A stretch of DNA of 9,539 nucleotides from NCBI GenBank assembly GCA_002328865.1, contig DCWO01000077.1, forward strand, positions 1-9,539, read 5' to 3'. A model generated the notes under the pieces. It was not told the origin of the DNA. It did not search any database and was given only the letters and a program-made list of their open reading frames with translations. Position numbers and translations under genes: made by a program. Origin of the DNA: Dehalococcoidia bacterium UBA2160 (GTDB taxonomy: Bacteria > Chloroflexota > Dehalococcoidia > Lucifugimonadales > UBA1123). This document shows positions 1 through 6,145 of the stretch, one piece after another (within the stretch, counting starts at the first letter, position 1; every line of letters starts with the position of its first letter).

Positions 1-126
1 TCGGCTGCGGCCTCAGAATGACACCAATTGGTCGCGTCCACTTATTTTGTTTATCGCCATGAAACCCTCCCCTACGAGACGGGTGACCTGTGTTTGGTTA
101 TCCGACCCGTCAGGGTAGCTGGCCAA
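1..126 (-). other. Downstream flank of acoX with a possible 15-codon ORF
   Basis: This is the tail of the aco operon. On the minus strand a GGGGAGGG motif (about 65-72) lies four to five bases before an ATG at 60-58. That ATG opens a 15-codon ORF beginning MAINKISGRDQ and stopping at TGA (15-13). It resembles no family I know. It could be a small gene, the start of a frameshifted gene, or chance. A perfect 10-bp palindrome ACCAATTGGT sits at 23-32. No convincing terminator (GC hairpin followed by a T run) is visible after acoX, so transcription may continue out of the window. Confidence 0.15.
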
Positions 127-1116
127 CTAACGTGCATCGGCCTCAGCACGTCTGGCGGCCACCGCCGACGCCAGCGTCCTGTCGACGTCGACAACGCGGG
201 GCCCGTCGGTCGATACTCGGACAGCCACCTCGTGGTCGCCGGTGAGGCTCAGCGACCGTTCGCCGTCCAGGGCGATCGTCCCGGGGCGCAGATTGACTCC
301 TCGGAGCTGGCCCGGCGCGAGCACCTCCCAGCTTTCGATGCCAACCTCGCGGACCATCCCCGGCGCCACCGGAGCCAGAACCGACTCTGTTGCTGTCCCG
401 AACCTGATGCGCAATCCCTCGGGCGTCCCCAACGGGATCGGGTGGAGCTGGGCGCCGATGGCCGATATGCCGATGTTCACCGGCTCGGCGCGGCAGAGGA
501 ACACCTCGTGTAGTGTGTCGATGTCCCAGATGGCCCGGGCGCCGACGAACCGCTCCGTCGAGACCGCCAGGTCGACTAACGCGATGTCATGGAGGTCACC
601 GTCGATCAGCAGTTCGAGCCGTGCGCTGCGCGTGGTGGCTAGATCCGGGTCGACCGCGCCGTTGGCCAGTTGACCTGCCGCCATCCCCGCGACGGTGCCT
701 TCGATCATCGACGGAAACACGTTGTTGGTGCCGGTGGATATGGGCATGATGGGTACATCGCCGCACCCTTTGGCGACCACCCGGTTGGTGCCGTCGCCGC
801 CCAAGGTGATGAGGCATCCGACGCCTGCTTCCCGCATGGCGGCCGCGGCGCGGGTGGAGTCCTCCTCGGCATGAAAGATTGACATCTCGACGAACTCGAC
901 ATCGAGTCCGTAGTTCTCGCCGTCGAGCGCGCCTCGCCCGAGCTGCGCCGAGTCGGGCATGAAGACCACCGTCTCGACGCCAACCGCGTCAAGACCGGCC
1001 AGCACGCGTTTGAGCACGTTGACCTTTTCGTGGTTGGGGACGAACCTGCCCTGGGCGACCAGGCGGCGGATGTCTTTCCCCGCGGCGGGATTCGCGATGA
1101 TGCCTACCGAACCCAA
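127..1116 (-). CDS. acoX: AcoX-family protein (NAD-kinase-like fold)
   Basis: This 329-residue protein belongs to the AcoX family, which has the ATP-NAD kinase fold and is habitually encoded with acetoin dehydrogenase genes. Its biochemical role is not settled. The sequence shows an N-terminal nucleotide-fold start (GIIANPAAGKD, residues 5-15), the kinase-family diphosphate motif GGDGTNR (106-112), and the family signature STGTNNVFPS (127-136). The start is a TTG. E2 ends TGA, one GAC codon follows, then this TTG, with GGGGAG nine bases upstream; no in-frame ATG lies near the N-terminus, and the TGA blocks any longer start. The gene is the last of the E1 alpha, E1 beta, E2 operon, whereas in described aco clusters acoX is often first. 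The family assignment is firm. The symbol is given by family and linkage, while the substrate is unknown. Confidence 0.9.
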   Translation of the reverse strand: MGSVGIIANPAAGKDIRRLVAQGRFVPNHEKVNVLKRVLAGLDAVGVETVVFMPDSAQLGRGALDGENYGLDVEFVEMSIFHAEEDSTRAAAAMREAGVGCLITLGGDGTNRVVAKGCGDVPIMPISTGTNNVFPSMIEGTVAGMAAGQLANGAVDPDLATTRSARLELLIDGDLHDIALVDLAVSTERFVGARAIWDIDTLHEVFLCRAEPVNIGISAIGAQLHPIPLGTPEGLRIRFGTATESVLAPVAPGMVREVGIESWEVLAPGQLRGVNLRPGTIALDGERSLSLTGDHEVAVRVSTDGPRVVDVDRTLASAVAARRAEADAR

Positions 1117-1119
1117 GTC

Positions 1120-2448
1120 TCAGGACTCCCCAAGCTTCTGGCCCAGCCAGTCGGTCGATCCCAGATTTGACTTCAAGGTCCGCATGAACTCGGCGACCGG
1201 GACGCCGTCCAGCGCTCGGTGATCGAACGTGACGCTGGCGTGCATCATCGAGCGAACGGCGATCTCGCCGTCGTGCACCGCCGGCTTCTTCGTCACGCGG
1301 CCCAGTCCAAGTATCGCGACCTGGGGCGGGTCGATGATTGGCGTGAAGGCGTCGATGTCGTAAGCGGACAACGAGGTGATCGCGAACCCTGCTCCGGTCA
1401 TGTCGTCGATGGTGAGCAGGTTCTTGCGTAGGCGATCCGCCAGATCACGCATTGCGCGGGCGGCGTCGATAAGACTGAGCGACGCGGCGTCCTTCAGCAC
1501 GGGCACCATCAGGCCGTCCGGCACAGCCATCGCCAGACCGATGTCCACACCTTTCAGCAGATGCACGTTTCCGTCGACCAGGTGGGCGTTTAGCCGGGGG
1601 TGCTTTTGCAACGCGTCGGCAACCGCGACGATCATGATGTCCAGGACCAACGGCCGCAGGCGGTGCGCCCTCCAGGAGGACACCAGCGAGTCGCGAAGGT
1701 CGACGATCTCGGTGACGTCGATCTCGGTGGTGAGCGTCACCTGAGCCATCGTGTGGACACTCATCGACATGCGGTCCGCGATGGTCTTTCTCAGACCTGT
1801 GAGCTCGATGGTTTCGGCCACCGCGTCCATGTTGACTGCCGCGGCTGGGCTGTCCGCAATCTCCCGCTCGACATCCTCGACCAGAATCCGCCCACCGGGT
1901 CCGGTTCCCTCGATCTGTGCGAGGTCGAGGTTGTTTCGACGGGCCATGAGCCTGGCAGCGGGAACTACCTGTACCCTGCCTGCCGGTTGGTCGCGCTGGG
2001 CGATCGCCGCTCGTACATCGTCTTCGGTGATGCGACCGTTGGGTCCAGTGCCGGCGACGTTGTCAAGCGAGATGTCGTTCTGCCGGGCGAGGCGTCGAGC
2101 CACGGGGGTCACTTGCACTCGCGCGCCTGATGCTGCGGGAGCGCTCGACTGTGGTCTTGGTGCGCGAGCTCGGCGCCGCGAGACGGCTTCGGGTCTGGGA
2201 GGGTTCTCGCCCGGAGCGCCGATGACTGCGACGAGCGTGCCGACCTTCACCGTGGACCCCTCGGATTCCATGATGTGCGCCACGACACCGGAGGTCGGCG
2301 ATTCGAGTTCCGAGTTGATTTTAGCGGTCTCGATCTCGACCAAGGGCTGCCCTTCGTCGACTTCGTCACCCTCGGCGACGAGCCACTTGACCAGGGTCCC
2401 TTCTTCCATGTTCATGCCCCACTGGGGGAGCATCACGTTGTTGGCCAT
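1120..2448 (-). CDS. acoC: Dihydrolipoamide acyltransferase E2 with two E3-binding domains
   Basis: This 442-residue E2 core subunit transfers the acyl group formed by E1 from lipoamide to CoA. Visible domains in order: a lipoyl domain at about 2-77, with the lipoylation lysine K43 in EIETAKIN; an Arg/Pro/Ala linker (78-110); a first peripheral-subunit-binding domain (about 112-150, GTGPNGRI); a second (about 160-198, GTGPGGRI); and the acyltransferase domain (about 213-430) ending in the catalytic DHRALDG (409-415, His410 and Asp414). Most E2 proteins have a single subunit-binding domain, so the tandem pair is unusual. ATG at 2448 is preceded by GAGG about nine bases upstream. It lies 42 bp after E1 beta and almost abuts acoX. 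Acetoin versus pyruvate or branched-chain specificity cannot be read from sequence; linkage to AcoX favours acetoin. Confidence 0.93.
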   Translation of the reverse strand: MANNVMLPQWGMNMEEGTLVKWLVAEGDEVDEGQPLVEIETAKINSELESPTSGVVAHIMESEGSTVKVGTLVAVIGAPGENPPRPEAVSRRRARAPRPQSSAPAASGARVQVTPVARRLARQNDISLDNVAGTGPNGRITEDDVRAAIAQRDQPAGRVQVVPAARLMARRNNLDLAQIEGTGPGGRILVEDVEREIADSPAAAVNMDAVAETIELTGLRKTIADRMSMSVHTMAQVTLTTEIDVTEIVDLRDSLVSSWRAHRLRPLVLDIMIVAVADALQKHPRLNAHLVDGNVHLLKGVDIGLAMAVPDGLMVPVLKDAASLSLIDAARAMRDLADRLRKNLLTIDDMTGAGFAITSLSAYDIDAFTPIIDPPQVAILGLGRVTKKPAVHDGEIAVRSMMHASVTFDHRALDGVPVAEFMRTLKSNLGSTDWLGQKLGES

Positions 2449-2490
2449 TGCTGCTGCCTCGTTTGAATCGGCGAACTCAGTTCCGAGACG

Positions 2491-3453
2491 TCACTCCATC
2501 GTCGCGTGGACGGCCTCGATGATCTTCTCTTCGTTCGGGAACACCAGCGGCTCGAGGGCAGGGCTGAACGGGAAATGGACGTCCAGGCTGGTCACTCGCT
2601 GTATCGGCGCCTGGAGCGACCAGAAACCCTCCTGCGAGACCATCGCTGAGATCTCCGAAGCGACGCTGCAGCTCTTGTGGGCCGGATCGGCAACCACCAG
2701 TCTTCCGGTCTTCTCGACCGATTTGAGGATCGTTTCGTGGTCCAACGGGACAATCGTGCGAGGGTCGATCACTTCCGCGGATATGCCGTCCTCCTCCAAG
2801 GTCTCGGCGGCTTCGAGGGCTCGGCGGAGCATGCCCGCAATGGCGACGATCGTCACGTCCGTGCCCTCGCGCTTGACGTCGGCGACGCCGAACGGAATCG
2901 CAACGTCGTCGTCGGGCACGTCGCCCCGCCAACCCGAGAGGTTGTTGTCCTCGAAGAACATCACCGGATTGTTGTCGCGAATGGCCGTCTTGAGTAAGCC
3001 TTTCGCATCGGCCGGCGTGGTCGGGATGACGATCTTCAGGCCGGGGACGTTCACGAACATCGGGTAGGGCCTGTCGGCATGGTGGGCCGCTGGGTTGTTG
3101 CCGTAGATCAGTCCGCACCGGTAGACGATGGGCAGGTCGACCTGTCCACCGAACATGAAACGCATCTTCGCAGCCTGGCTGATGAGCTGGTCCATGGCGA
3201 CAAACAGAAAGCTCGCAAGCGATTGGACGATTGGCCGCATGCCAACCGCGGCTGCGCCAACTGCCGCGCCCATGAACCCGAGCTCCGACAGCGGAGTGTC
3301 GATGACGCGGTCCCCGAACTCCTGCGAGAGACCGCCGGTGACGCCGTATATCCCGCCGCGGATGCTCTCGCCCATGAGGAAGACGCTTTCGTCTCTGCGC
3401 ATCTCCTCTTTAATTGCCAGGTTCAGCGCATCGGAAAATGTGATCTCAGCCAT
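2491..3453 (-). CDS. acoB: 2-oxo acid (acetoin-type) dehydrogenase E1 beta subunit
   Basis: This 320-residue transketolase-like beta subunit pairs with the alpha subunit just upstream to form a ThDP-dependent E1 tetramer. The typical signatures are present: DTPLSELGFMGAAVGAA (52-68, including the glutamate that activates ThDP in this family), the DQLISQAAKMRFMFGG segment, PGLKIVIPTTPADAKGLL, and NPVMFFED. The C-terminal transketolase domain (about 195-315) carries the usual DPRTIVPLD motif. Length is close to the family norm of about 325. The ATG at 3453 has AGGAG nine bases upstream. The gene lies 74 bp after E1 alpha and 42 bp before E2, consistent with co-transcription. The E1 beta call is secure; the acetoin-specific name rests on the neighbouring acoX. 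Confidence 0.94.
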   Translation of the reverse strand: MAEITFSDALNLAIKEEMRRDESVFLMGESIRGGIYGVTGGLSQEFGDRVIDTPLSELGFMGAAVGAAAVGMRPIVQSLASFLFVAMDQLISQAAKMRFMFGGQVDLPIVYRCGLIYGNNPAAHHADRPYPMFVNVPGLKIVIPTTPADAKGLLKTAIRDNNPVMFFEDNNLSGWRGDVPDDDVAIPFGVADVKREGTDVTIVAIAGMLRRALEAAETLEEDGISAEVIDPRTIVPLDHETILKSVEKTGRLVVADPAHKSCSVASEISAMVSQEGFWSLQAPIQRVTSLDVHFPFSPALEPLVFPNEEKIIEAVHATME

Positions 3454-3527
3454 TGTTTAGGTCTCCTGGGTCGCCGTTCGGCGCGACCGTTGTTGTTCTC
3501 GAATCGGCGGAGGCAATCGTTGCCGAG

Positions 3528-4514
3528 TTAGGTGGTGACGGGATCGGCGAACAGGTCGGTCATCAGATCCTCGGGTTCTGGATAGGGGCTCTGGCGCGCA
3601 AACTCGAGCGCCTCCGCAATGGTCGCCGCCACTTCTGTTTCTACTGCGTCCACCTCTTGTTGCGACGCCACGCCCTGCTCGACCAACCACGCGGAGTGGA
3701 TCTTGATCGGGTCCCGCTGGCGCCATCGTTCGACCTCGGCCTCGTCGCGATATGGCTCTCGAAGTATCCGCACCAAGCCCTCGGAGTGGTCGCGATACCG
3801 GTATGTGCGGGCCTCCAATAACGTGGGACCCTGACCTGACCTCGCGCGCTGAACGGCCTGCACGGCGGCCTCATGGACCGCGAGGACGTCCTGTCCGTCA
3901 ACGAGCACGCCGGGCATGCTGTAGGCGACCGCCCGATCGGATATGTTCTCGACTGCGACGGTGTCGTTGAAGCTGGTCGTCACCGCGTACTGGTTGTTCT
4001 CGCACAGGAAGATGACCGGCAGCTTCCAGATCGAGGCCATGTTCATCGCTTCGTGGCATGCGCCCTGGTTGCTGGCGCCGTCGCCAAAAAAGGAGACCAC
4101 GACGCGGTCGTTGCCCTGCATCTTGCTGGCCATCGCCGCGCCCACCGCCACCGGTAAACCCGACGCCAGGATGCCCGACTCGCCCAGAATGCCGATGCTG
4201 AAGTCGGCAAGGTGCATCGAGCCGCCCTTGCCCTTGCAGTAGCCCGTGGCCTTGCCGAGAATCTCCGCCATCGCCTTCCTCACGTCGCCGCCCTTGGCGA
4301 TGGGGTGCCCGTGAGAACGGTGGTTGCCGGTGATGTAGTCGTCGTCTCGCAGCGCGGCGCAAGCCCCGACGGCCACCGCTTCCTCGCCGATGTACGTGTG
4401 CGCCATGCCGACGAGCTCGGCGCCCTGCACCAGATCGACGACCGTCTCGTCGAACCGACGGATCAACATCATCCGCCGCAGCATCCGCATATACATTTCT
4501 CGATCGTCGTTCAT
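3528..4514 (-). CDS. acoA: 2-oxo acid (acetoin-type) dehydrogenase E1 alpha subunit
   Basis: This 328-residue ThDP-binding alpha subunit catalyses the first step of the complex. It carries the family's ThDP motif, GDGASNQG (144-151) followed by CENNQYAVT (171-179), as well as NHRSHGHP (64-71) and the loop TYRYRDHSEG near residue 240. In that loop the more usual GHS reads DHS, keeping the histidine. I chose ATG 4514: GGAGG lies five bases upstream, the protein then begins MNDDREMYMRML like its relatives, and the predicted promoter lies just behind it. The frame stays open to an ATG at 4682, but those 56 extra residues look unlike E1 alpha and start upstream of the -10 box. This is the first gene of the aco operon. 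Confidence 0.94.
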   Translation of the reverse strand: MNDDREMYMRMLRRMMLIRRFDETVVDLVQGAELVGMAHTYIGEEAVAVGACAALRDDDYITGNHRSHGHPIAKGGDVRKAMAEILGKATGYCKGKGGSMHLADFSIGILGESGILASGLPVAVGAAMASKMQGNDRVVVSFFGDGASNQGACHEAMNMASIWKLPVIFLCENNQYAVTTSFNDTVAVENISDRAVAYSMPGVLVDGQDVLAVHEAAVQAVQRARSGQGPTLLEARTYRYRDHSEGLVRILREPYRDEAEVERWRQRDPIKIHSAWLVEQGVASQQEVDAVETEVAATIAEALEFARQSPYPEPEDLMTDLFADPVTT

Positions 4515-4536
4515 CTCGACCTCCACACGCTGGTAT

Positions 4537-4549
4537 GCGATCAAATCGC
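4537..4549. repeat. Short inverted repeat in the aco leader
   Basis: GCGAT-CAA-ATCGC is a perfect 5-bp inverted repeat with a 3-base centre. It sits between the predicted transcription start and the ribosome binding site of E1 alpha. It could be a small operator or leader hairpin, or chance. No regulator is encoded next to it. Confidence 0.25.
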
Positions 4550-4604
4550 GCCCGCCGCTTCGAACCACGAAAGAGAATCGGGTGTGGGGCAGCAGGCGAG
4601 GGCC

Positions 4605-4613
4605 ATTATAGCA
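4605..4613 (-). promoter_or_regulatory. Extended -10 promoter of the aco operon
   Basis: On the minus strand the sequence reads TGCTATAAT, a perfect TATAAT with the upstream TG of an extended -10 element. There is no good TTGACA 16-18 bp further upstream (the stretch is CACCCAC-rich), as is common for extended -10 promoters, and an activator may be needed. Transcription would start near 4598 and leave a leader of about 84 bases before the E1 alpha ATG. The consensus match is seen directly; promoter activity is inferred. Confidence 0.55.
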
Positions 4614-4627
4614 CCACGTCTCCGAGG

Positions 4628-4663
4628 GTGGGTGCGATTTGGCAGAGGCTGAGTGCCACCCAC
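4628..4663. promoter_or_regulatory. Inverted repeat over the aco -35 position (candidate operator)
   Basis: GTGGGTG (4628-4634) and CACCCAC (4657-4663) form a perfect 7-bp inverted repeat with centres 29 bp apart. Between them, GCA (4642-4644) and TGC (4654-4656) extend the symmetry. The arm nearest the -10 box occupies exactly where the -35 hexamer of the aco promoter would be. The position suits a dimeric regulator, or a stem-loop. It lies in the divergent gap between acoA and mntA, so one protein could affect both. Confidence 0.4.
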
Positions 4664-4705
4664 GAAACCGCTGTGCTTGCAACTGGCCAGGAAGACGATG
4701 GATGG

Positions 4706-4715
4706 TAGAATAAGG
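4706..4715 (+). promoter_or_regulatory. Possible -10 box or ribosome binding site of mntA
   Basis: TAGAAT (4706-4711) matches a -10 hexamer at 5 of 6 positions, and AAGG (4712-4715) lies seven bases before the mntA ATG. Both cannot serve on the same transcript: if TAGAAT is the promoter, the mRNA would begin only about four bases before the ATG. No clear -35 is present at 17 bp (CTGGCC); a TTGCAA lies 23 bp upstream, too far. Confidence 0.3.
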
Positions 4716-4722
4716 CGCGACA

Positions 4723-5040
4723 ATGAAAAAGACACAACAACAACTTCAGGGAAAAGCCGCCGAATTCGCCTGCATTCTACGTGATCATTTCGCCGAGTTG
4801 GCCGAGCGTTACAAAGTCAGTTCGTTCGGGATGTTTGGGTCCTACGTTCGAGGCGAAGAACAATCGGGCAGCGATCTTGATCTGTTAGTCGAGTTCGGGG
4901 AGACACCCGATTTGCTTGAGTTCGTTGCACTGAGCAGAGAACTGTCCGAACTTTTGGGAATCAAAGTAGACTTGGTCATGAAGGAAGCTCTCAAACCGCA
5001 GATCGGTGAGCGAATTCTCGATGAAGTCGTATCTGTATGA
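4723..5040 (+). CDS. mntA: MntA-type nucleotidyltransferase antitoxin
   Basis: This 105-residue minimal nucleotidyltransferase is the antitoxin half of a MntA-HepT (HEPN/MNT) pair. In studied systems MntA inactivates HepT by adding AMP units to a tyrosine in its active-site motif. The sequence shows the polymerase-beta-fold motif GSx10DxD without deviation: Gly39-Ser40, then Asp51 and Asp53 (GSDLDLLVEF), and a third acidic residue at Asp83 in KVDLVMK. The length is normal. The N-terminus is rich in Lys and Gln, and its codons are clearly more AT-rich than the genes on either side, suggesting acquisition by transfer. The stop overlaps the hepT start as ATGA, the usual sign of coupled translation of toxin and antitoxin. 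The family call is firm; activity is inferred. Confidence 0.93.
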   Translation: MKKTQQQLQGKAAEFACILRDHFAELAERYKVSSFGMFGSYVRGEEQSGSDLDLLVEFGETPDLLEFVALSRELSELLGIKVDLVMKEALKPQIGERILDEVVSV

Positions 5041-5387
5041 ACCGCACGCCTCTTGACTATCTGAGAGACATTTTCGAGGCCATGCAAGCAACGCAGAGGT
5101 TCACCGAGGGCATGGAGTTCTCCGCCTTTGCGCTAGACGAAAAGACTTCCTACGCGATTGTTCGTGCGCTCGAGATGACCGGCGAGGCCACAAAACGCAT
5201 CCCTGACGACATTCGGGTCCGGTTCCCCGAAGTGCCCTGGCGAGACATGGCTGGCATGCGTGACGTGTTGATCCACGCCTACTTCGGAGTCGATCTCGAG
5301 GCTGTATGGAAAACCGTCACCATTCGCAGTCCCGAGCTGATCCCCGTCGTGCAAAGAGCTTTGGACACCTTGGAAGCCGAACGCTGA
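5037..5387 (+). CDS. hepT: HepT-type HEPN RNase toxin (DUF86)
   Basis: This 116-residue helical HEPN protein is the toxin partner of the preceding MntA. HEPN toxins cleave RNA through a composite site made by a dimer. The diagnostic Rx4HxY motif is intact: Arg75, His80 and Tyr82 in MRDVLIHAYFG. Tyr82 matches the residue that MntA modifies in characterised pairs. Upstream features also fit DUF86: DYLRDIFEAM at the N-terminus and AIVRALEMTGEATKRIP (40-56). The ATG overlaps the mntA stop by four bases, and no strong ribosome binding site is visible, so translation probably depends on mntA. All key residues are present, so the toxin appears functional. It converges with the lipoprotein gene downstream. 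Confidence 0.93.
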   Translation: MNRTPLDYLRDIFEAMQATQRFTEGMEFSAFALDEKTSYAIVRALEMTGEATKRIPDDIRVRFPEVPWRDMAGMRDVLIHAYFGVDLEAVWKTVTIRSPELIPVVQRALDTLEAER

Positions 5388-5454
5388 GCAGCAGGGCAGG
5401 CTGCGATCAAAAGCTCCACGGCTGACCCTGAGGCTATGTTGGCGTGGCTGCCAA
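5388..5454. terminator. Two small hairpins between convergent genes
   Basis: GCAGC/GCTGC (5388-5392 with 5400-5404, 7-base loop) begins right after the hepT stop. TTGGC/GCCAA (5439-5443 with 5450-5454, 6-base loop) precedes the end of the lipoprotein gene. Both stems are only 5 bp and neither is followed by a T run, so intrinsic termination is only weakly supported. The 81-bp gap otherwise shows nothing. Confidence 0.2.
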
Positions 5455-5468
5455 GCGACGGGCCCTCG

Positions 5469-5909
5469 CTACATGTCCCGCGATCCGGGCGGACAATGAT
5501 CCGGGTCATTCCACTTGCCGACGATGCGCGCCATCAGGGCATCGTCCGCTAACACTGCCGCCAACCGTTCACGGCCTTCGTCTGACCCGTATCGAGGCCC
5601 AGGCGAAGTCTTGAGCGAGCCGTCATTGTTCAGGTGCACCGAAGACATCGACGGCAGGTGATGGACGATGATCGGCGCCACCCACGACGCCGCGCTCGGC
5701 TCACACGGAATGTACCAAGCCACCAGATCCTCATCGACGACCAGCTTGTTGTGATTTTTCCGCGCCTCCATCCTTGCGCGAAGCCCCTCCGCCGTGTTCA
5801 CCGGCGTTGGTGGGGGCGGTGGGTACGGTGGCTCGCCCGAGCACGCGACGAGAAGAGCGGAGGTTGCCAAGGCAAAAGCGATAAGAGCAGTCGTGCGGGA
5901 CAAGATCAT
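5469..5909 (-). CDS. Putative lipoprotein of unknown function
   Basis: I do not recognise the family. From the ATG at 5909 the protein has 146 residues: MILSR, a hydrophobic stretch (residues 6-22), and a lipobox LVAC with the acylated cysteine at 23. This is the pattern of a signal-peptidase-II lipoprotein exported and anchored to a membrane. A proline-rich linker (EPPYPPPPPTP) follows, then a mostly polar domain of about 110 residues with VAWYIPCEPS and WNDPDHCPPG. Cys at both places could form a disulfide outside the cell. The frame is open for 21 more codons upstream to an ATG at 5972, but only the 5909 start puts a proper signal peptide at the N-terminus; GGAG lies about 11 bases before it. 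The gene stands alone and converges on hepT. Coding status is well supported by the signal peptide; function is unknown. Confidence 0.7.
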   Translation of the reverse strand: MILSRTTALIAFALATSALLVACSGEPPYPPPPPTPVNTAEGLRARMEARKNHNKLVVDEDLVAWYIPCEPSAASWVAPIIVHHLPSMSSVHLNNDGSLKTSPGPRYGSDEGRERLAAVLADDALMARIVGKWNDPDHCPPGSRDM

Positions 5910-5945
5910 GGTGTTCGGAATCTCCACAATCGCCAATAATCTCAC

Positions 5946-5989
5946 CCCAAACGAACCTGTCTGAGGTGACAAACACGCTACGGTTTGGG
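5946..5989. repeat. 7-bp inverted repeat upstream of the lipoprotein gene
   Basis: CCCAAAC (5946-5952) and GTTTGGG (5983-5989) are perfectly complementary with a 30-base gap, placed 37-80 bp upstream of the lipoprotein start. They could be a regulator site or chance. No good promoter hexamers are evident here. Confidence 0.25.
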
Positions 5990-6102
5990 ATACGGGTTGT
6001 CAATCCCCAATCAATGCGCTCGAGACCGCCTCGAACTACGGTTGCGTGACCGAATGGACTCAGTGGACGCTCGGTTTTCCGTGATGTCCAAATCCCGTTG
6101 GT

Positions 6103-6145
6103 CGTGCCGGACGCCTCGCCTTGGGCCGTCTCGAGCCGCGGCACG
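6103..6145 (-). terminator. Inverted repeat just after the rnhB-yraN stop
   Basis: CGTGCCG (6103-6109) and CGGCACG (6139-6145) form a 7-bp stem immediately downstream of the stop codon, and the 29-base interior contains a further GACG/CGTC pairing. The position suits an operon end, but there is no T run after it on the minus strand. It may be a processing or stability hairpin rather than an intrinsic terminator. The remaining spacer between here and the lipoprotein gene (about 5990-6102) shows nothing else. Confidence 0.3.

Noticed and set aside
1751..3067. Long plus-strand open frame (438 codons) opposite E2 and E1 beta
   Set aside because: It is antisense to two clearly recognised enzymes, its composition is Ser/Arg/Ala-rich without any motif, and long antisense frames are expected in GC-rich genes.
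4621..4670. TPP riboswitch in the acoA upstream gap (a CTGAG is present and the enzyme uses ThDP)
   Set aside because: The CTGAG is on the wrong strand for acoA and upstream of its promoter, and the rest of the conserved riboswitch core is absent.
4515..4682. Longer E1 alpha starting at ATG 4682
   Set aside because: The 56 added residues do not resemble E1 alpha, begin upstream of the consensus -10 box, and lack a ribosome binding site, unlike ATG 4514 with GGAGG.
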